Below, one piece after another: positions 38,500 to 48,245 of a stretch of DNA of 64,000 bases. The stretch comes from Ureibacillus xyleni (GTDB lineage Bacteria; Bacillota; Bacilli; Bacillales_A; Planococcaceae). Every line of letters starts with the position of its first letter. Within the stretch, counting starts at the first letter, position 1. The stretch covers positions 673,011 to 737,010 of the forward strand of contig NZ_OBMQ01000001.1 of NCBI RefSeq assembly GCF_900217795.1, read 5' to 3'. Both the position numbers and the translations under genes were made by a program. The notes under the pieces are model-generated. The model worked only from the letters and a program-made list of their open reading frames with translations, was not told where the DNA came from and made no database searches.

Positions 38500-39660
38500 G
38501 TGATAAATTCTGAGAGACGAATGGAAAAAAGTCACGCTAATGACCGTATTTTTCTTTCATCGCCTCATATGAGCAAGGAAAAATATGAACAGCGATATGT
38601 AAATGACGCCTTTCATTCAAACTGGTTAACGCCTCAAGGACCGAATGTGGACCTTTTTGAAACGGAATTTGCATCAACGGTGGGCATTCAATCTGCAGCA
38701 GCCCTATCTTCTGGAACTGCAGCCATTCACTTAGCTTTAAAAGCTGCGGGAGTTCAAAAAGGAGATATTGTTTTCTGTCCTACCCTGACCTTTGCAGCAA
38801 CTGCCAATCCAATTATTTATGAAAATGCCATTCCCGTTTTCATAGATAGTGATGAAAAAACATGGAATATGTGTCCTAATTCATTAGAAAAGGCTTTCAA
38901 AAAGTATCCATCAGTTAAAGCCATAATCGTTGTTCATCTTTATGGACTTTCTGCTGATATGGATGAAATTATGAAAATATGTCATAAACACAATGTGGTG
39001 GTGATTGAAGATTCTGCAGAAAGTTTAGGAACGACTTATAAAGGAAGGCTAACAGGTACAATTGGAGATTTTGGAGTATTTTCTTTTAACGGCAATAAAA
39101 TTATTACCACTTCTGGTGGAGGAATGCTTATTTCAAAACATATAGAAAAAATTAAAAAAGTGAAATTTTGGGCAACCCAATCGAAGGATCCTGCCAGACA
39201 TTACCAACATAGTGAATTGGGCTATAATTACAGATTGAGCAATGTATTGGCGGGGATTGGCAGAGGTCAGTTAAAAGTGTTAAATGAAAGAATACAAAAG
39301 AAGAAATATATTTTTGAATTTTATCGTAATGAGTTAGCTAATATTGATGACATTCAAATGATGCCAGTGAATGAATGGAATGAACCTAATTTTTGGTTAA
39401 GTTGCGTTACATTAAAGGGGAAAGTTCGACCCATCCATTTAATTGAAGCTTTAGAAAAGGAAAATATTGAGTCACGCCCTGTTTGGAAGCCAATGCACTT
39501 ACAACCCTATTATCAAAACTGTGATTATATTGGAATTGGAGCTGCTGAAGGGCTATTTTATAACGGGGTATGTTTGCCTTCTGATACGAAAATGACAAAT
39601 GAACAGTTAAATAGAGTGGTGAACACAATTAAGAAGTTGTGGGGAGTTCATAAACCTTGA
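38500..39660 (+). CDS. DegT/DnrJ/EryC1 aminotransferase (PglE-like)
   Basis: 386-residue PLP sugar aminotransferase. ALSSGTAAIHLALKAAG, VVIEDSAESLGTTYKG and the lysine in NGNKIITTSGGGML mark the family. It directly follows the FlaA1-type dehydratase and should aminate its 4-keto product, giving a 4-amino-4,6-dideoxy UDP-sugar as PglE does. GTG at 38500 lies behind AAAGAGGG; ATG at 38521 is possible. Its stop overlaps the next gene's TTG start by four bases. Confidence 0.88.
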   Translation: MINSERRMEKSHANDRIFLSSPHMSKEKYEQRYVNDAFHSNWLTPQGPNVDLFETEFASTVGIQSAAALSSGTAAIHLALKAAGVQKGDIVFCPTLTFAATANPIIYENAIPVFIDSDEKTWNMCPNSLEKAFKKYPSVKAIIVVHLYGLSADMDEIMKICHKHNVVVIEDSAESLGTTYKGRLTGTIGDFGVFSFNGNKIITTSGGGMLISKHIEKIKKVKFWATQSKDPARHYQHSELGYNYRLSNVLAGIGRGQLKVLNERIQKKKYIFEFYRNELANIDDIQMMPVNEWNEPNFWLSCVTLKGKVRPIHLIEALEKENIESRPVWKPMHLQPYYQNCDYIGIGAAEGLFYNGVCLPSDTKMTNEQLNRVVNTIKKLWGVHKP

Positions 39661-40916
39661 AAAAAAATATTTGGCTCATCAATCACTATGCAGCTGCAAT
39701 GTATTTAGATCGAGCAGGCAGGCATTATTCCTTCGCTAAAAATTTGAATGAACGTGGTTATTCTCCGACAATTTTCTGTGCATCGACCATTCATAATTCC
39801 AATAATGAATCGATTGAACTGGGAAATGAAAAATATTTAATCAATCAGGTTCAAGATATTTCATTTGTCTTTATAAAAACGCCCTCTTATTCAGGAAATG
39901 GAATGCAAAGAATAAAAAATATGTTTTCCTTCTATCGTAATCTTTTCCCTGTCGCAAAAGAGTATGCCAAAAAATACGGTAAACCAGATACGATTGTAGC
40001 CTCAAGTGTGCATCCATTAACATTAGTGGCCGCTATTAAAATCGCAAAAAAGCTTGGAGTGCCATGTATTTGTGAAGTAAGAGATTTATGGCCAGAATCT
40101 TTAGTTGCTTATGGAATCTTAAAAAGGAAAAGTTTATTTACTAAGTTGTTATATACAGGGGAAAAGTGGATTTACAAAAATGCAGACAAACTAATTTTCA
40201 CAATGGAGGGTGGAAAAGATTATATCATCGAAAGAGGGTGGGATAAAAATAGTGGCGGTCCAATAGATGTAAAAAATATCTATCATATTAATAACGGAGT
40301 AGACTTAGAAAAATTCAATTTTAATAAAAATGAATTTGTATTAGATGATAGTGATTTATCAAATGAAGAAACTTTTAAAGTTGTCTACACTGGATCCATT
40401 CGCCAAGCAAATAATGTTAAAAAAATAGTTGAGATAGGTGAAAATATTCATCATCGAGGTTATAAAAATATCCAATTTCTCATCTACGGGAAGGGACCAG
40501 ACAAGGAATCGTTAGAAAATTATTGTGTTGAAAACGAGATTACGAATATCAAGTTTAAAGGATTTATTGACAAAAAATATATTCCTTATGTTTTATCTCA
40601 ATCTAACTTAAACATTATTCAACTTTTTGATCAAAACGAATTGAAACAATATGGTGCAAGTCTAAATAAAATGTTTGACTATTTTGCAAGTGGTAAGCCA
40701 ACGATTTCTGATTGTCTATTTGGTTATGACCTGATACAAAAATATAAATGTGGCATTGTAATCGATAATGCAACAGTTGAACAACTTACTGAAGCAATTG
40801 TTGAAATGTCCGAATTGCCACAAGAACAATATGAAGTCTATTGTAAAAATGCATTAATCGCCGCGCGGGACTATGATTTTAAAGTGTTAACAAATCAACT
40901 TGAAAAACTACTATAA
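39657..40916 (+). CDS. Glycosyltransferase family 4 (WbuB-like)
   Basis: A 419-residue GT-B glycosyltransferase. The N-terminus (MKKNIWLINHYA, then DRAGRHYSFAKNLNERGY) and CEVRDLWPESL are characteristic of WbuB-like enzymes that use fucosamine or similar amino sugars. The C-terminal domain carries the nucleotide-sugar region (LIYGKGPDKE; LNKMFDYFASGKP). It is translationally coupled to the aminotransferase. It should extend the lipid-linked oligosaccharide in the cytoplasm; the donor is not certain. Confidence 0.86.
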   Translation: MKKNIWLINHYAAAMYLDRAGRHYSFAKNLNERGYSPTIFCASTIHNSNNESIELGNEKYLINQVQDISFVFIKTPSYSGNGMQRIKNMFSFYRNLFPVAKEYAKKYGKPDTIVASSVHPLTLVAAIKIAKKLGVPCICEVRDLWPESLVAYGILKRKSLFTKLLYTGEKWIYKNADKLIFTMEGGKDYIIERGWDKNSGGPIDVKNIYHINNGVDLEKFNFNKNEFVLDDSDLSNEETFKVVYTGSIRQANNVKKIVEIGENIHHRGYKNIQFLIYGKGPDKESLENYCVENEITNIKFKGFIDKKYIPYVLSQSNLNIIQLFDQNELKQYGASLNKMFDYFASGKPTISDCLFGYDLIQKYKCGIVIDNATVEQLTEAIVEMSELPQEQYEVYCKNALIAARDYDFKVLTNQLEKLL

Positions 40917-40930
40917 AGATGGGTGGTCAG

Positions 40931-42238
40931 ATGATTTCACTAAAGGAAAAATTGTTGAAAAAAACTGCAACTTTGGGGGTAATTGGTCTAGGTTATGTTG
41001 GTCTACCTCTTGCAGTAGAAAAGGCAAAAGCAGGATATCGAACAATAGGTTTTGACATACAAAAAAGCAAAGTAGACATGGTAAATGCCGGGGTAAATTA
41101 TATTGGCGATGTGGTGAATGAGGACCTTGAAGAAATCGTAAAAAGTGGCCGATTCTCTGCTACCACTGATTTTGCACAAGTAGCATCAGCAGATTGTGTA
41201 TGTATTTGTGTGCCAACCCCTTTAGATAAATATAAACAACCAGACATTAGTTACGTGAAATCTTCTGCAGAAAGCATTGTTCCATATATGCATAAAGGAA
41301 TGTTAATCGTTCTTGAATCAACAACATATCCTGGCACTACAGAAGAACTATTGAAACCAATCTTTGAATCAACTGGATTACTTTGTGGGCAAGATTTTTA
41401 TCTAGCATTTTCACCAGAAAGGGTCGATCCAGGTAACCTCCAATATAAGACGAAAAACACACCAAAAGTTGTTGGCGGTGTGACTGCGAATTGTACTGAA
41501 ATTGCAGCTACTTTATATGAAAGTATATTAGAAGCTCCTATTCATCGAGTTTCTACTCCAGCAATAGCGGAAATGGAAAAAATATTAGAAAACACATATC
41601 GAAATATAAATATTGGTCTTGTTAATGAACTAGCTATTTTAAGTAACAAAATGGGCATAAATTTTTGGGAAGTAGTTGAAGCGGCAAAATCTAAACCATA
41701 TGGATTTCAAGCATTTTACCCAGGTCCCGGATTAGGTGGTCATTGCATTCCGTTAGATCCATATTATTTATCTTGGAAAGCTCGTGAATACGGTTTTCAT
41801 ACATCCATGATTGAATCCTCCATGATGATTAATGACCGTATGCCAGAATATTGTGCAGAACGAACTAGTAAAATATTAAATCGATATAAAAAAGCTTTAA
41901 ATGGTTCCAATATTTTAGTATTAGGCATCGCATACAAACAAGATATTGACGATTATCGAGAAAGCCCTGCCATACGAGTTATAGAATGTTTAGAAAAGGA
42001 AGGGGCAAATGTTTCTTTTTATGACCCTTATATTCAAGAATATATTAATAATGGAGAGTTAAGAAAAGGAGCACCTTTTTTAACGATCGAACTAATAAAT
42101 AATGCAGATTTAGTCATCATTACAACAGCTCATACAAATGTAGATTATTCTTTTGTTCAACAACATGCAAAAATGATTTTTGATACAAAAAACGTGATGC
42201 ACGATATTAAAGAACGTGAAAATATTGAATTATTATAG
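40931..42238 (+). CDS. UDP-N-acetylhexosamine 6-dehydrogenase (WbpA/WecC family)
   Basis: A 435-residue nucleotide-sugar dehydrogenase that oxidises C6 to a carboxylate. Rossmann motif LGVIGLGYVGLPLA, catalytic Cys in GPGLGGHCIPLDPYYLSW, and a C-terminal substrate domain (LGIAYKQDIDDYRESPA). The form matches UDP-GlcNAc/ManNAc dehydrogenases such as WbpA. ATG at 40931 follows GATGGGTGG. With the downstream oxidoreductase, aminotransferase and acyltransferase it would provide a 2,3-diamino-uronic acid. Confidence 0.9.
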   Translation: MISLKEKLLKKTATLGVIGLGYVGLPLAVEKAKAGYRTIGFDIQKSKVDMVNAGVNYIGDVVNEDLEEIVKSGRFSATTDFAQVASADCVCICVPTPLDKYKQPDISYVKSSAESIVPYMHKGMLIVLESTTYPGTTEELLKPIFESTGLLCGQDFYLAFSPERVDPGNLQYKTKNTPKVVGGVTANCTEIAATLYESILEAPIHRVSTPAIAEMEKILENTYRNINIGLVNELAILSNKMGINFWEVVEAAKSKPYGFQAFYPGPGLGGHCIPLDPYYLSWKAREYGFHTSMIESSMMINDRMPEYCAERTSKILNRYKKALNGSNILVLGIAYKQDIDDYRESPAIRVIECLEKEGANVSFYDPYIQEYINNGELRKGAPFLTIELINNADLVIITTAHTNVDYSFVQQHAKMIFDTKNVMHDIKERENIELL

Positions 42239-42248
42239 GGGAGTTCAT

Positions 42249-42980
42249 ATGGAATTTACTATCAATGCATATGTCCAATTATTGGAACTGTTAAAGAGCA
42301 AAGGATATGAGTTTTGCTTCTACAATGAAATTAATGAGAAGAACAAAACGGTCATCCTTAGACATGACGTAGATTTTACACTGGATAAAGCAGTAGAAAT
42401 GGCAGTAGTTGAAAGCCAAATAGGAGTAAAGTCAACTTACTTTGTTTTATTATCGACAAATTTTTATAATGTGTTTTCAAAACAATCTTTCGAAAAATTA
42501 ATTCAAATTGCGAATCTTGGACATGAAATTGGTTTGCATTTTGATGAAACTAGATATGATATTCACACCCTTGATGAATTGAAACGTTATGTAGAAAAAG
42601 AAGCAGAAATCCTATCAAAATTACTTGATACAAAAGTAAACGTAATCTCCATGCATCGTCCCTCAAAATTCACATTAAACAATGACATACAATTCGAACA
42701 ATTTATTAACTCCTATTCCTCAAAATTTTTCAAAGACATGAAATATGTATCGGACTCTAGAATGAATTGGAGAGAAAATCCGATTGAAATTATTGAATCA
42801 GGGCAATATGAAAAACTTCATATATTAACTCACCCTTTCTGGTACTCTACAAAGAATGAAACGATGGAAGCAAAGTTGAAAGATTTTATTAAACAATCAA
42901 TCGCGGATAGATACGATTTTATTAATAGTAATTTCACAGCATTTGATCAAGTAATTCGTAGAGAGGAGATTATCGGTTGA
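42249..42980 (+). CDS. Polysaccharide deacetylase-like protein
   Basis: 243 residues related to NodB-type deacetylases. [14 protein letters not shown] carries the first Asp pair, and [15 protein letters not shown] matches the His-x3-His metal motif in form; RPS and THPFWYS occur further on. It has no signal peptide, so it should act inside the cell on a nucleotide sugar or lipid-linked precursor. ATG at 42249 follows AGGGGAG. It overlaps the next gene by four bases. The substrate is unknown. Confidence 0.72.
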   Translation: MEFTINAYVQLLELLKSKGYEFCFYNEINEKNKTVILRHDVDFTLDKAVEMAVVESQIGVKSTYFVLLSTNFYNVFSKQSFEKLIQIANLGHEIGLHFDETRYDIHTLDELKRYVEKEAEILSKLLDTKVNVISMHRPSKFTLNNDIQFEQFINSYSSKFFKDMKYVSDSRMNWRENPIEIIESGQYEKLHILTHPFWYSTKNETMEAKLKDFIKQSIADRYDFINSNFTAFDQVIRREEIIG

Positions 42981-43894
42981 TCAGCATTATGAAAATAATG
43001 GATTTTTTAAATGAAAGTCACATAACGTACTCCTATATAGGGGATGAAAAACTTACAATAAACGGTTACGCACCTATTCAAAAAATAAATAGCCACCATA
43101 TTTCTTGGATTAAAGATGAAAGTAAAGTAAATGTAATAGTAGGGAAAAGGTTAACAAATACGTTAATTATTTCAAAAAAGTTTGATATTAGTAATTTTAA
43201 AGAAGGAAACTTCATTTTTAGTAATAACCCCAAGCAAGTGTTTTTTACAATATTGAATCACTTTTTTTATGTGAAAAATAAAAAACCTACAATACAAACT
43301 GAATCAATTATTGAAACAACTAATATTGGTAAGGATGTTTCGATTGGTCACAGTTGCTATATCGGGCCAGAAGTCGTCATTGGTGATGATGTTGAAATAA
43401 AAAATAATGTTTCGATTGAAGGAAAAGTAGTCATTAATAAAAATACGATTATTCATTCAGGTGTGATCCTTGGAACAGATGGATTTGGCTATTTTCATAA
43501 TGCTGAAGGGAAAAATGTAAAAGTACCACATTTTGGTGGGATTGTAATAGGAGAAAACGTTGAAATTGGTGCCAACACATGTATTGATCGGGGTACATTA
43601 GATGATACGAAAATAGGGGATAATGTGAAAATTAATAACCTTTGTCATATCGGTCATAATGTCATAATTGAAGAAAATGTTATGATAGCGGCACTCTCCA
43701 ATATTGCTGGAAGTGTACATGTAAAGAAAAATGCCTATATTGCGCCTGCAGCTACTATTCTGAATCAATTAACAATTGGTGAAAATAGTTTAGTAGGATC
43801 AGGTGCAGTAGTAGTGAAAAATGTAGAGGACCATGTTGTTGTAGTAGGTGTGCCAGGAAAAATAAAAAGAAAAATAGAGGATGACCATTCATGA
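42977..43894 (+). CDS. LpxD-like UDP-sugar N-acyltransferase
   Basis: 305 residues: an N-terminal LpxD-like uridine-binding domain (about 1-95; [19 protein letters not shown]) and a left-handed beta helix of hexapeptide repeats, with [27 protein letters not shown] and the catalytic HIGHN (about residue 226). LpxD acylates UDP-3-acyl-glucosamine in Gram-negative lipid A synthesis. Here, between a C6 dehydrogenase and a Gfo/Idh oxidoreductase, it more likely N-acylates a 3-amino-uronic acid. TTG start overlaps the previous stop by four bases. Confidence 0.85.
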   Translation: MISIMKIMDFLNESHITYSYIGDEKLTINGYAPIQKINSHHISWIKDESKVNVIVGKRLTNTLIISKKFDISNFKEGNFIFSNNPKQVFFTILNHFFYVKNKKPTIQTESIIETTNIGKDVSIGHSCYIGPEVVIGDDVEIKNNVSIEGKVVINKNTIIHSGVILGTDGFGYFHNAEGKNVKVPHFGGIVIGENVEIGANTCIDRGTLDDTKIGDNVKINNLCHIGHNVIIEENVMIAALSNIAGSVHVKKNAYIAPAATILNQLTIGENSLVGSGAVVVKNVEDHVVVVGVPGKIKRKIEDDHS

Positions 43895-44988
43895 GCTTAA
43901 CATATGCCATTATCGGATGTGGTCGAATTTCTCCTAATCATATTGCAGCTGCACAAAAAAATAATTTAAATATAGTCGCGTTGTGCGATCTAGAACAAGG
44001 AAAAATGCAAAAAACAATTGCGACTTTCAATTTATCCAGCTCCGTCAAACAATACACCGATTACAGAGAAATGATTGCTTCCGAAAAACCAGATTTAATT
44101 GCCATTTGTACAGAAAGTGGAAAACATGGTCAAATAGCTATCGATTGTATAACGGCAGGAATTCATTTAATTATTGAAAAACCAATTGCCCTTTCTTTAG
44201 AAGAAGCAGACCAAATCATTGAACTTTCAAAAAAGCACAACGTAAAGGTAAGCGCATGTCACCAAAATCGATTTAATAAATCTGTTCAAAAAATGAGAAA
44301 TGCCATAGAATCTAATCGGTTTGGGAGATTACTATACGGAACTGCCCATATACGTTGGAACCGTGGTGAAGAGTATTATAAGCAGGCACCTTGGCGTGGT
44401 ACATGGGAACAAGATGGTGGTGCACTGATGAATCAATGCATCCATAATATTGACCTTTTGCGCTGGATGATGGGTGAAGAAATTGTAGAAGTGGTTGGCA
44501 TGACAGACAATTTACTTCATCCATACATCGAATGTGAAGATTTAGGAATGGCTTTAGTACGTTTCTCAAATGGAAGTTATGGCATGATTGAAGGTTCAAC
44601 TAATATTTACCCACAAAATTTAGAAGAAACGCTTTATATTTTTGGAGCACAAGGCACTGCAAAACTAGGTGGAAAATCTGTGAACTTAATCGAAGAATGG
44701 CTGTTTGCCGATAAAAAAGATGACCCGAAAGAAGTCAAAGAAAAGTATGCAGAAAATCCGTCTTCAGTTTATGGATTTGGTCACACCCCTCTCTACGCTG
44801 ACGTTATCGAAGCGATTCAACAAGATCGAACACCCTATGTAACGGCTGAAGATGGAAGAAAAGCGTTAGAGCTCGTACTCGCTATTTATAAGTCTTCACT
44901 TGAGAACAAAAGTGTGCAATTGCCTCTTAATAATCTAAGTACATTAGGAATCTATGAGCAACTCAAAAGACTAGGAGAAGGGGAATGA
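43891..44988 (+). CDS. Gfo/Idh/MocA oxidoreductase (WbpB/WlbA-like)
   Basis: A 365-residue NAD-dependent oxidoreductase. Rossmann motif [12 protein letters not shown] at the N-terminus, [14 protein letters not shown] in the middle and a C-terminal Gfo/Idh domain. WbpB/WlbA enzymes oxidise C3 of UDP-GlcNAc-uronate so that a 3-amino group can be added; the neighbouring WbpE-type aminotransferase supports this. ATG at 43891 overlaps the LpxD-like stop by four bases. Confidence 0.87.
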   Translation: MSLTYAIIGCGRISPNHIAAAQKNNLNIVALCDLEQGKMQKTIATFNLSSSVKQYTDYREMIASEKPDLIAICTESGKHGQIAIDCITAGIHLIIEKPIALSLEEADQIIELSKKHNVKVSACHQNRFNKSVQKMRNAIESNRFGRLLYGTAHIRWNRGEEYYKQAPWRGTWEQDGGALMNQCIHNIDLLRWMMGEEIVEVVGMTDNLLHPYIECEDLGMALVRFSNGSYGMIEGSTNIYPQNLEETLYIFGAQGTAKLGGKSVNLIEEWLFADKKDDPKEVKEKYAENPSSVYGFGHTPLYADVIEAIQQDRTPYVTAEDGRKALELVLAIYKSSLENKSVQLPLNNLSTLGIYEQLKRLGEGE

Positions 44989-45896
44989 GTCAGCTAGAAA
45001 AATACCGCCAGTTGAGCGAATTTGAAAAATCGATTCCTTTATTTTCAAAAGGATGGTGGATGGATGCGGTATGTGAAAATGATTGGAATGTAATATTGAT
45101 AGAAAATAATGACCAAATACTCGCATCCCTCCCCTATTATTTTTACAAAACGAATCATAGGATGGAAATAAAAAAAGCCATTTTAACCCAAACAAATGGG
45201 ATTTGGATTAACTACCCACAAAATCAAAAATACGAAAAACAACTTTCATATGAAAATCGATTAATGTCTCTCGTTATCGATGAAATTGAAAAGCTTCCAA
45301 TCACAAAATACCAACAATACTTTCATTATTCAATTGAAAATTGGCTCCCTTTTTATTGGCGAGGGTACTCACAAACAACAAGATACACTTATGTAATAGA
45401 AGATACCTCTAATTTGCAGCAAGTCTACCAAAACTTCAATTCAAACCTCCGTAAAAGTATTCGTAAAGCAGAAAAACAAGTAACAATAAAAGAGGATATC
45501 CCGATAGAGGACTTTTACTGTTTTAATAAAATGACCTTTGAGCGACAAGGTTTAAATATTCCTTACTCCTTTGAAATTGTTTCAAGAATAGACGAAGCCT
45601 GTGCAAAAAGAGGTGCAAAAAAAACATTTTACTGTGTGGATGAGAACAACCAAATCCATTCAGCGATCTACTTTGTATGGGATGATGACACACTGTACTA
45701 TTTAATGTCAGGATCCCATCCAGATTTTCGAAATACCCAATCTCTCTCGTTGTTGCTGTTTGAGGGAATAAAGTTAGCACATCAAATGAAGAAAAAGTTT
45801 AATTTTGAAGGCAGTATGAAAAAAAATATTGAACATCATTTTCGTCAATTTGGTGCAGTTCAAAAGGCATATCATCATATTTTTAAAACGTTCTAA
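44985..45896 (+). CDS. GNAT/FemAB-like acetyltransferase (BioF2-like)
   Basis: 303 residues of the FemAB-like GNAT group, with NLRKSIRKAEKQ, YYLMSGSHPDFRNTQSLSLLLFEGI and a short C-terminal tail. It probably transfers an acyl or aminoacyl group to an amino sugar; this is inference from the fold and context. ATG at 44985 overlaps the previous stop by four bases, so it belongs to the sugar-nucleotide suboperon, next to the WbpE-type aminotransferase. It shares little with the FemAB-like protein at 33007. Confidence 0.73.
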   Translation: MSQLEKYRQLSEFEKSIPLFSKGWWMDAVCENDWNVILIENNDQILASLPYYFYKTNHRMEIKKAILTQTNGIWINYPQNQKYEKQLSYENRLMSLVIDEIEKLPITKYQQYFHYSIENWLPFYWRGYSQTTRYTYVIEDTSNLQQVYQNFNSNLRKSIRKAEKQVTIKEDIPIEDFYCFNKMTFERQGLNIPYSFEIVSRIDEACAKRGAKKTFYCVDENNQIHSAIYFVWDDDTLYYLMSGSHPDFRNTQSLSLLLFEGIKLAHQMKKKFNFEGSMKKNIEHHFRQFGAVQKAYHHIFKTF

Positions 45897-45919
45897 TTAA
45901 TTGAGGTGAACTAGAAAAA

Positions 45920-47050
45920 ATGGAATTTCGTGATCTGCGTGCTCAATATCAATACTATAAAACGGAAATAGACTCAAGCATTCAACAAGTAATCAATAAC
46001 ACACAATTTATCGAAGGAAAAGAAGTAAATGATCTTGAAGAACAGCTTTCGAATTATGTTGGAGTGAAGCATTGTATCACTTGTGCAAATGGGACAGAAG
46101 CCATGACCTTAGTACTGAGAGCATGGGGAATTCAAGCTGGTGATGCGGTATTTGTTCCAAACTTTACGTTTTTTGCAACAGGTGAAGTTGTCTCGTATTG
46201 TGGGGCAACCCCCATTTTTGTAGATGTATGTTGGGATACATTTAATATGGATCCTATAAAATTAGAACAGGCAATTGTTAAAACGATTCAAGAAGGCAAA
46301 TTAAAGCCAAAAGTCATTATTCCTGTAGATTTATTTGGTTTACCAGCAGATTATGGCCAAATAGAAGAAATTGCAAAAAACTATCAACTATCCATTTTAG
46401 AAGATGCAGCACAAGGATTTGGGGGACAATTTAAAGGCAAAAAAGCATGTAGTTTTGGGCATGCAGCTACCACTTCTTTTTTCCCGGCAAAACCTTTAGG
46501 ATGCTATGGAGACGGGGGAGCTATTTTTACAAATGATGACGCTTTAGCAGAAGTGATAAGGTCATTGAAAATTCATGGGAAAGGGAACGATAAATACGAT
46601 AATGTTCGTGTAGGAGTAAATTCTAGACTTGATACATTACAAGCAGCTGTACTAAAAGTGAAATTAAAAGCTTTTATCAATCATGAATTACAAGACGTGA
46701 ACGAAATTTACAAATTATATAACGAACGACTAGCTGGATATGTGGAAATTCCGATAATACCTAATGACTATTTTTCTAGCTTTGCCCAGTATACGATTAA
46801 ATTAAAAGATGAGAACGAGAGAAATCAATTACAAGAATATTTGAGGCAAAAAAATATACCAAGCATGATTTATTATACGAAACCATTACATCGTCAAGCT
46901 GCATTTACCTATCTAAAATTAGAAGATCTAGACTACCCTGTTTCAATTAATCTTAGCCAAAGAGTTCTATCATTACCTATGCACCCTTATTTGAAAGAAG
47001 CAGAAGTAGACCTTGTAACAGAAGCCATTTTACAATTCATTCAAGATTAA
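45920..47050 (+). CDS. DegT/DnrJ/EryC1 aminotransferase (WbpE/WlbC-like)
   Basis: A 376-residue PLP aminotransferase of the WbpE/WlbC type: EFRDLRAQYQYYKTEIDSSI at the N-terminus, YVGVKHCITCANGTEAM, LEDAAQGFGG, and the PLP lysine in TSFFPAKPLGCYGDGGA. Adds the 3-amino group to UDP-3-keto-GlcNAc-uronate. ATG at 45920 follows TGAGGTG. It is distinct from the PglE-like aminotransferase at 38500, indicating two amino sugars. Confidence 0.9.
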   Translation: MEFRDLRAQYQYYKTEIDSSIQQVINNTQFIEGKEVNDLEEQLSNYVGVKHCITCANGTEAMTLVLRAWGIQAGDAVFVPNFTFFATGEVVSYCGATPIFVDVCWDTFNMDPIKLEQAIVKTIQEGKLKPKVIIPVDLFGLPADYGQIEEIAKNYQLSILEDAAQGFGGQFKGKKACSFGHAATTSFFPAKPLGCYGDGGAIFTNDDALAEVIRSLKIHGKGNDKYDNVRVGVNSRLDTLQAAVLKVKLKAFINHELQDVNEIYKLYNERLAGYVEIPIIPNDYFSSFAQYTIKLKDENERNQLQEYLRQKNIPSMIYYTKPLHRQAAFTYLKLEDLDYPVSINLSQRVLSLPMHPYLKEAEVDLVTEAILQFIQD

Positions 47051-47087
47051 ACGGAATAAGTACAATGGAGGGAATGTTATTAAAAAG

Positions 47088-48191
47088 GTGTGTCATTTAA
47101 CTAGTGTACATGATAGATATGACATTAGGATTTTTGAAAAAGAATGTAAATCACTAGTTAATCATGGTTTTGATGTTTCACTAATCGTTAATGATGATCT
47201 GGGGGATGAGGTGGTAAGTGGTATTAAAATATTGTCCACCAACTTCAAACCTAAAAATAGAATTCAACGAATGTTAGGGTCCAATAAAAAAATGTTTGAA
47301 AAAGCATTGGAAGTGAATGCAGATATTTATCATTTCCATGATCCTGAATTATTACCTGTAGGCAATAAGCTTAAAAGATTAGGGAAAAAAGTTATTTTTG
47401 ATTCCCACGAAAATTATCCGTATCAATTAAGACAAAAAGATTATTTACCGAAAATTTTTAGAAACCTTATTTCAAAAATATACTTTAAATATGAAACCTA
47501 TTCAGTAAAAAAATATGATGCGGTCATTTTCCCCTGCACATATAGCGCAAAAGATCCATTTGAAAATCGCTCAAAAAAGACCGTTTTTCTCGATAATTTC
47601 CCGATGTTAGAAGAGTTATACGATTGCTATACAGAAGAAGGCAACAAACTACCAAATTCAGTTTGCTATATAGGTTCTTTAACGATTGATAGAGGAATTA
47701 CGAATATAATGGAAGCGGCGTACCTTGCAAAAGCGAAACTAATTTTAGGTGGAGTGTTCACTTCATCTGAGTATCATCAAGATTTGAAGAAAAGAAATGA
47801 ATATTCCTGTGTAGATTACCTAGGTTTTTTAAATCGAGATGAAGTGGTGAATACCTACAAACAATGTAGAATCGGGTTATCTACTTTATTGAATATAGGT
47901 CAGTATAATAAAGGCGACCATTTTGCTACAAAAGTATACGAATATATGTCAATGGGTTTGCCAGTTGTTTTAACAGATTCTCCTTATGTGAGAGAAGTAT
48001 TAAAACGATATAAATTTGGAATTCCCGTTAATCCTGAAGATGTGAACGAAATTTCGGAAGCGATTGTTTATTTATTAAATAACCCGGAAGTAGCAAAGAA
48101 AATGGGGGAAAATGGTCGTTTAGCCATTAAGGAGAAGTTCAACTGGGGTGTTGAAGAAAAAAAATTAATTGCATTATATAGTAGTTTATAA
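47088..48191 (+). CDS. Glycosyltransferase family 4
   Basis: A GT-B glycosyltransferase of about 367 residues. N-terminal CHLTSVHDRYDIRIFEKEC and IYHFHDPELLPVG, C-terminal KVYEYMSMGLPVVLTDSPY. The GTG at 47088 lies 15 bases from GGAGGG, too far. An ATT at 47079, six bases from it, gives MKKVCHLTS, the usual family N-terminus, so the true start may be ATT; see findings. It is followed by a 54-base gap to the polymerase gene. Confidence 0.84.
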   Translation: MCHLTSVHDRYDIRIFEKECKSLVNHGFDVSLIVNDDLGDEVVSGIKILSTNFKPKNRIQRMLGSNKKMFEKALEVNADIYHFHDPELLPVGNKLKRLGKKVIFDSHENYPYQLRQKDYLPKIFRNLISKIYFKYETYSVKKYDAVIFPCTYSAKDPFENRSKKTVFLDNFPMLEELYDCYTEEGNKLPNSVCYIGSLTIDRGITNIMEAAYLAKAKLILGGVFTSSEYHQDLKKRNEYSCVDYLGFLNRDEVVNTYKQCRIGLSTLLNIGQYNKGDHFATKVYEYMSMGLPVVLTDSPYVREVLKRYKFGIPVNPEDVNEISEAIVYLLNNPEVAKKMGENGRLAIKEKFNWGVEEKKLIALYSSL

Positions 48192-48245
48192 AATGTAGCT
48201 CTTACAATTTGGCGAAGATTTGACTAGTGCAAATGGGGGCCTTCT

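Noticed and set aside
42977-43894. Evidence for a Gram-negative outer membrane
   Set aside because: A single LpxD-like protein in a polysaccharide operon is not lipid A synthesis; all other markers are of a Gram-positive spore former.
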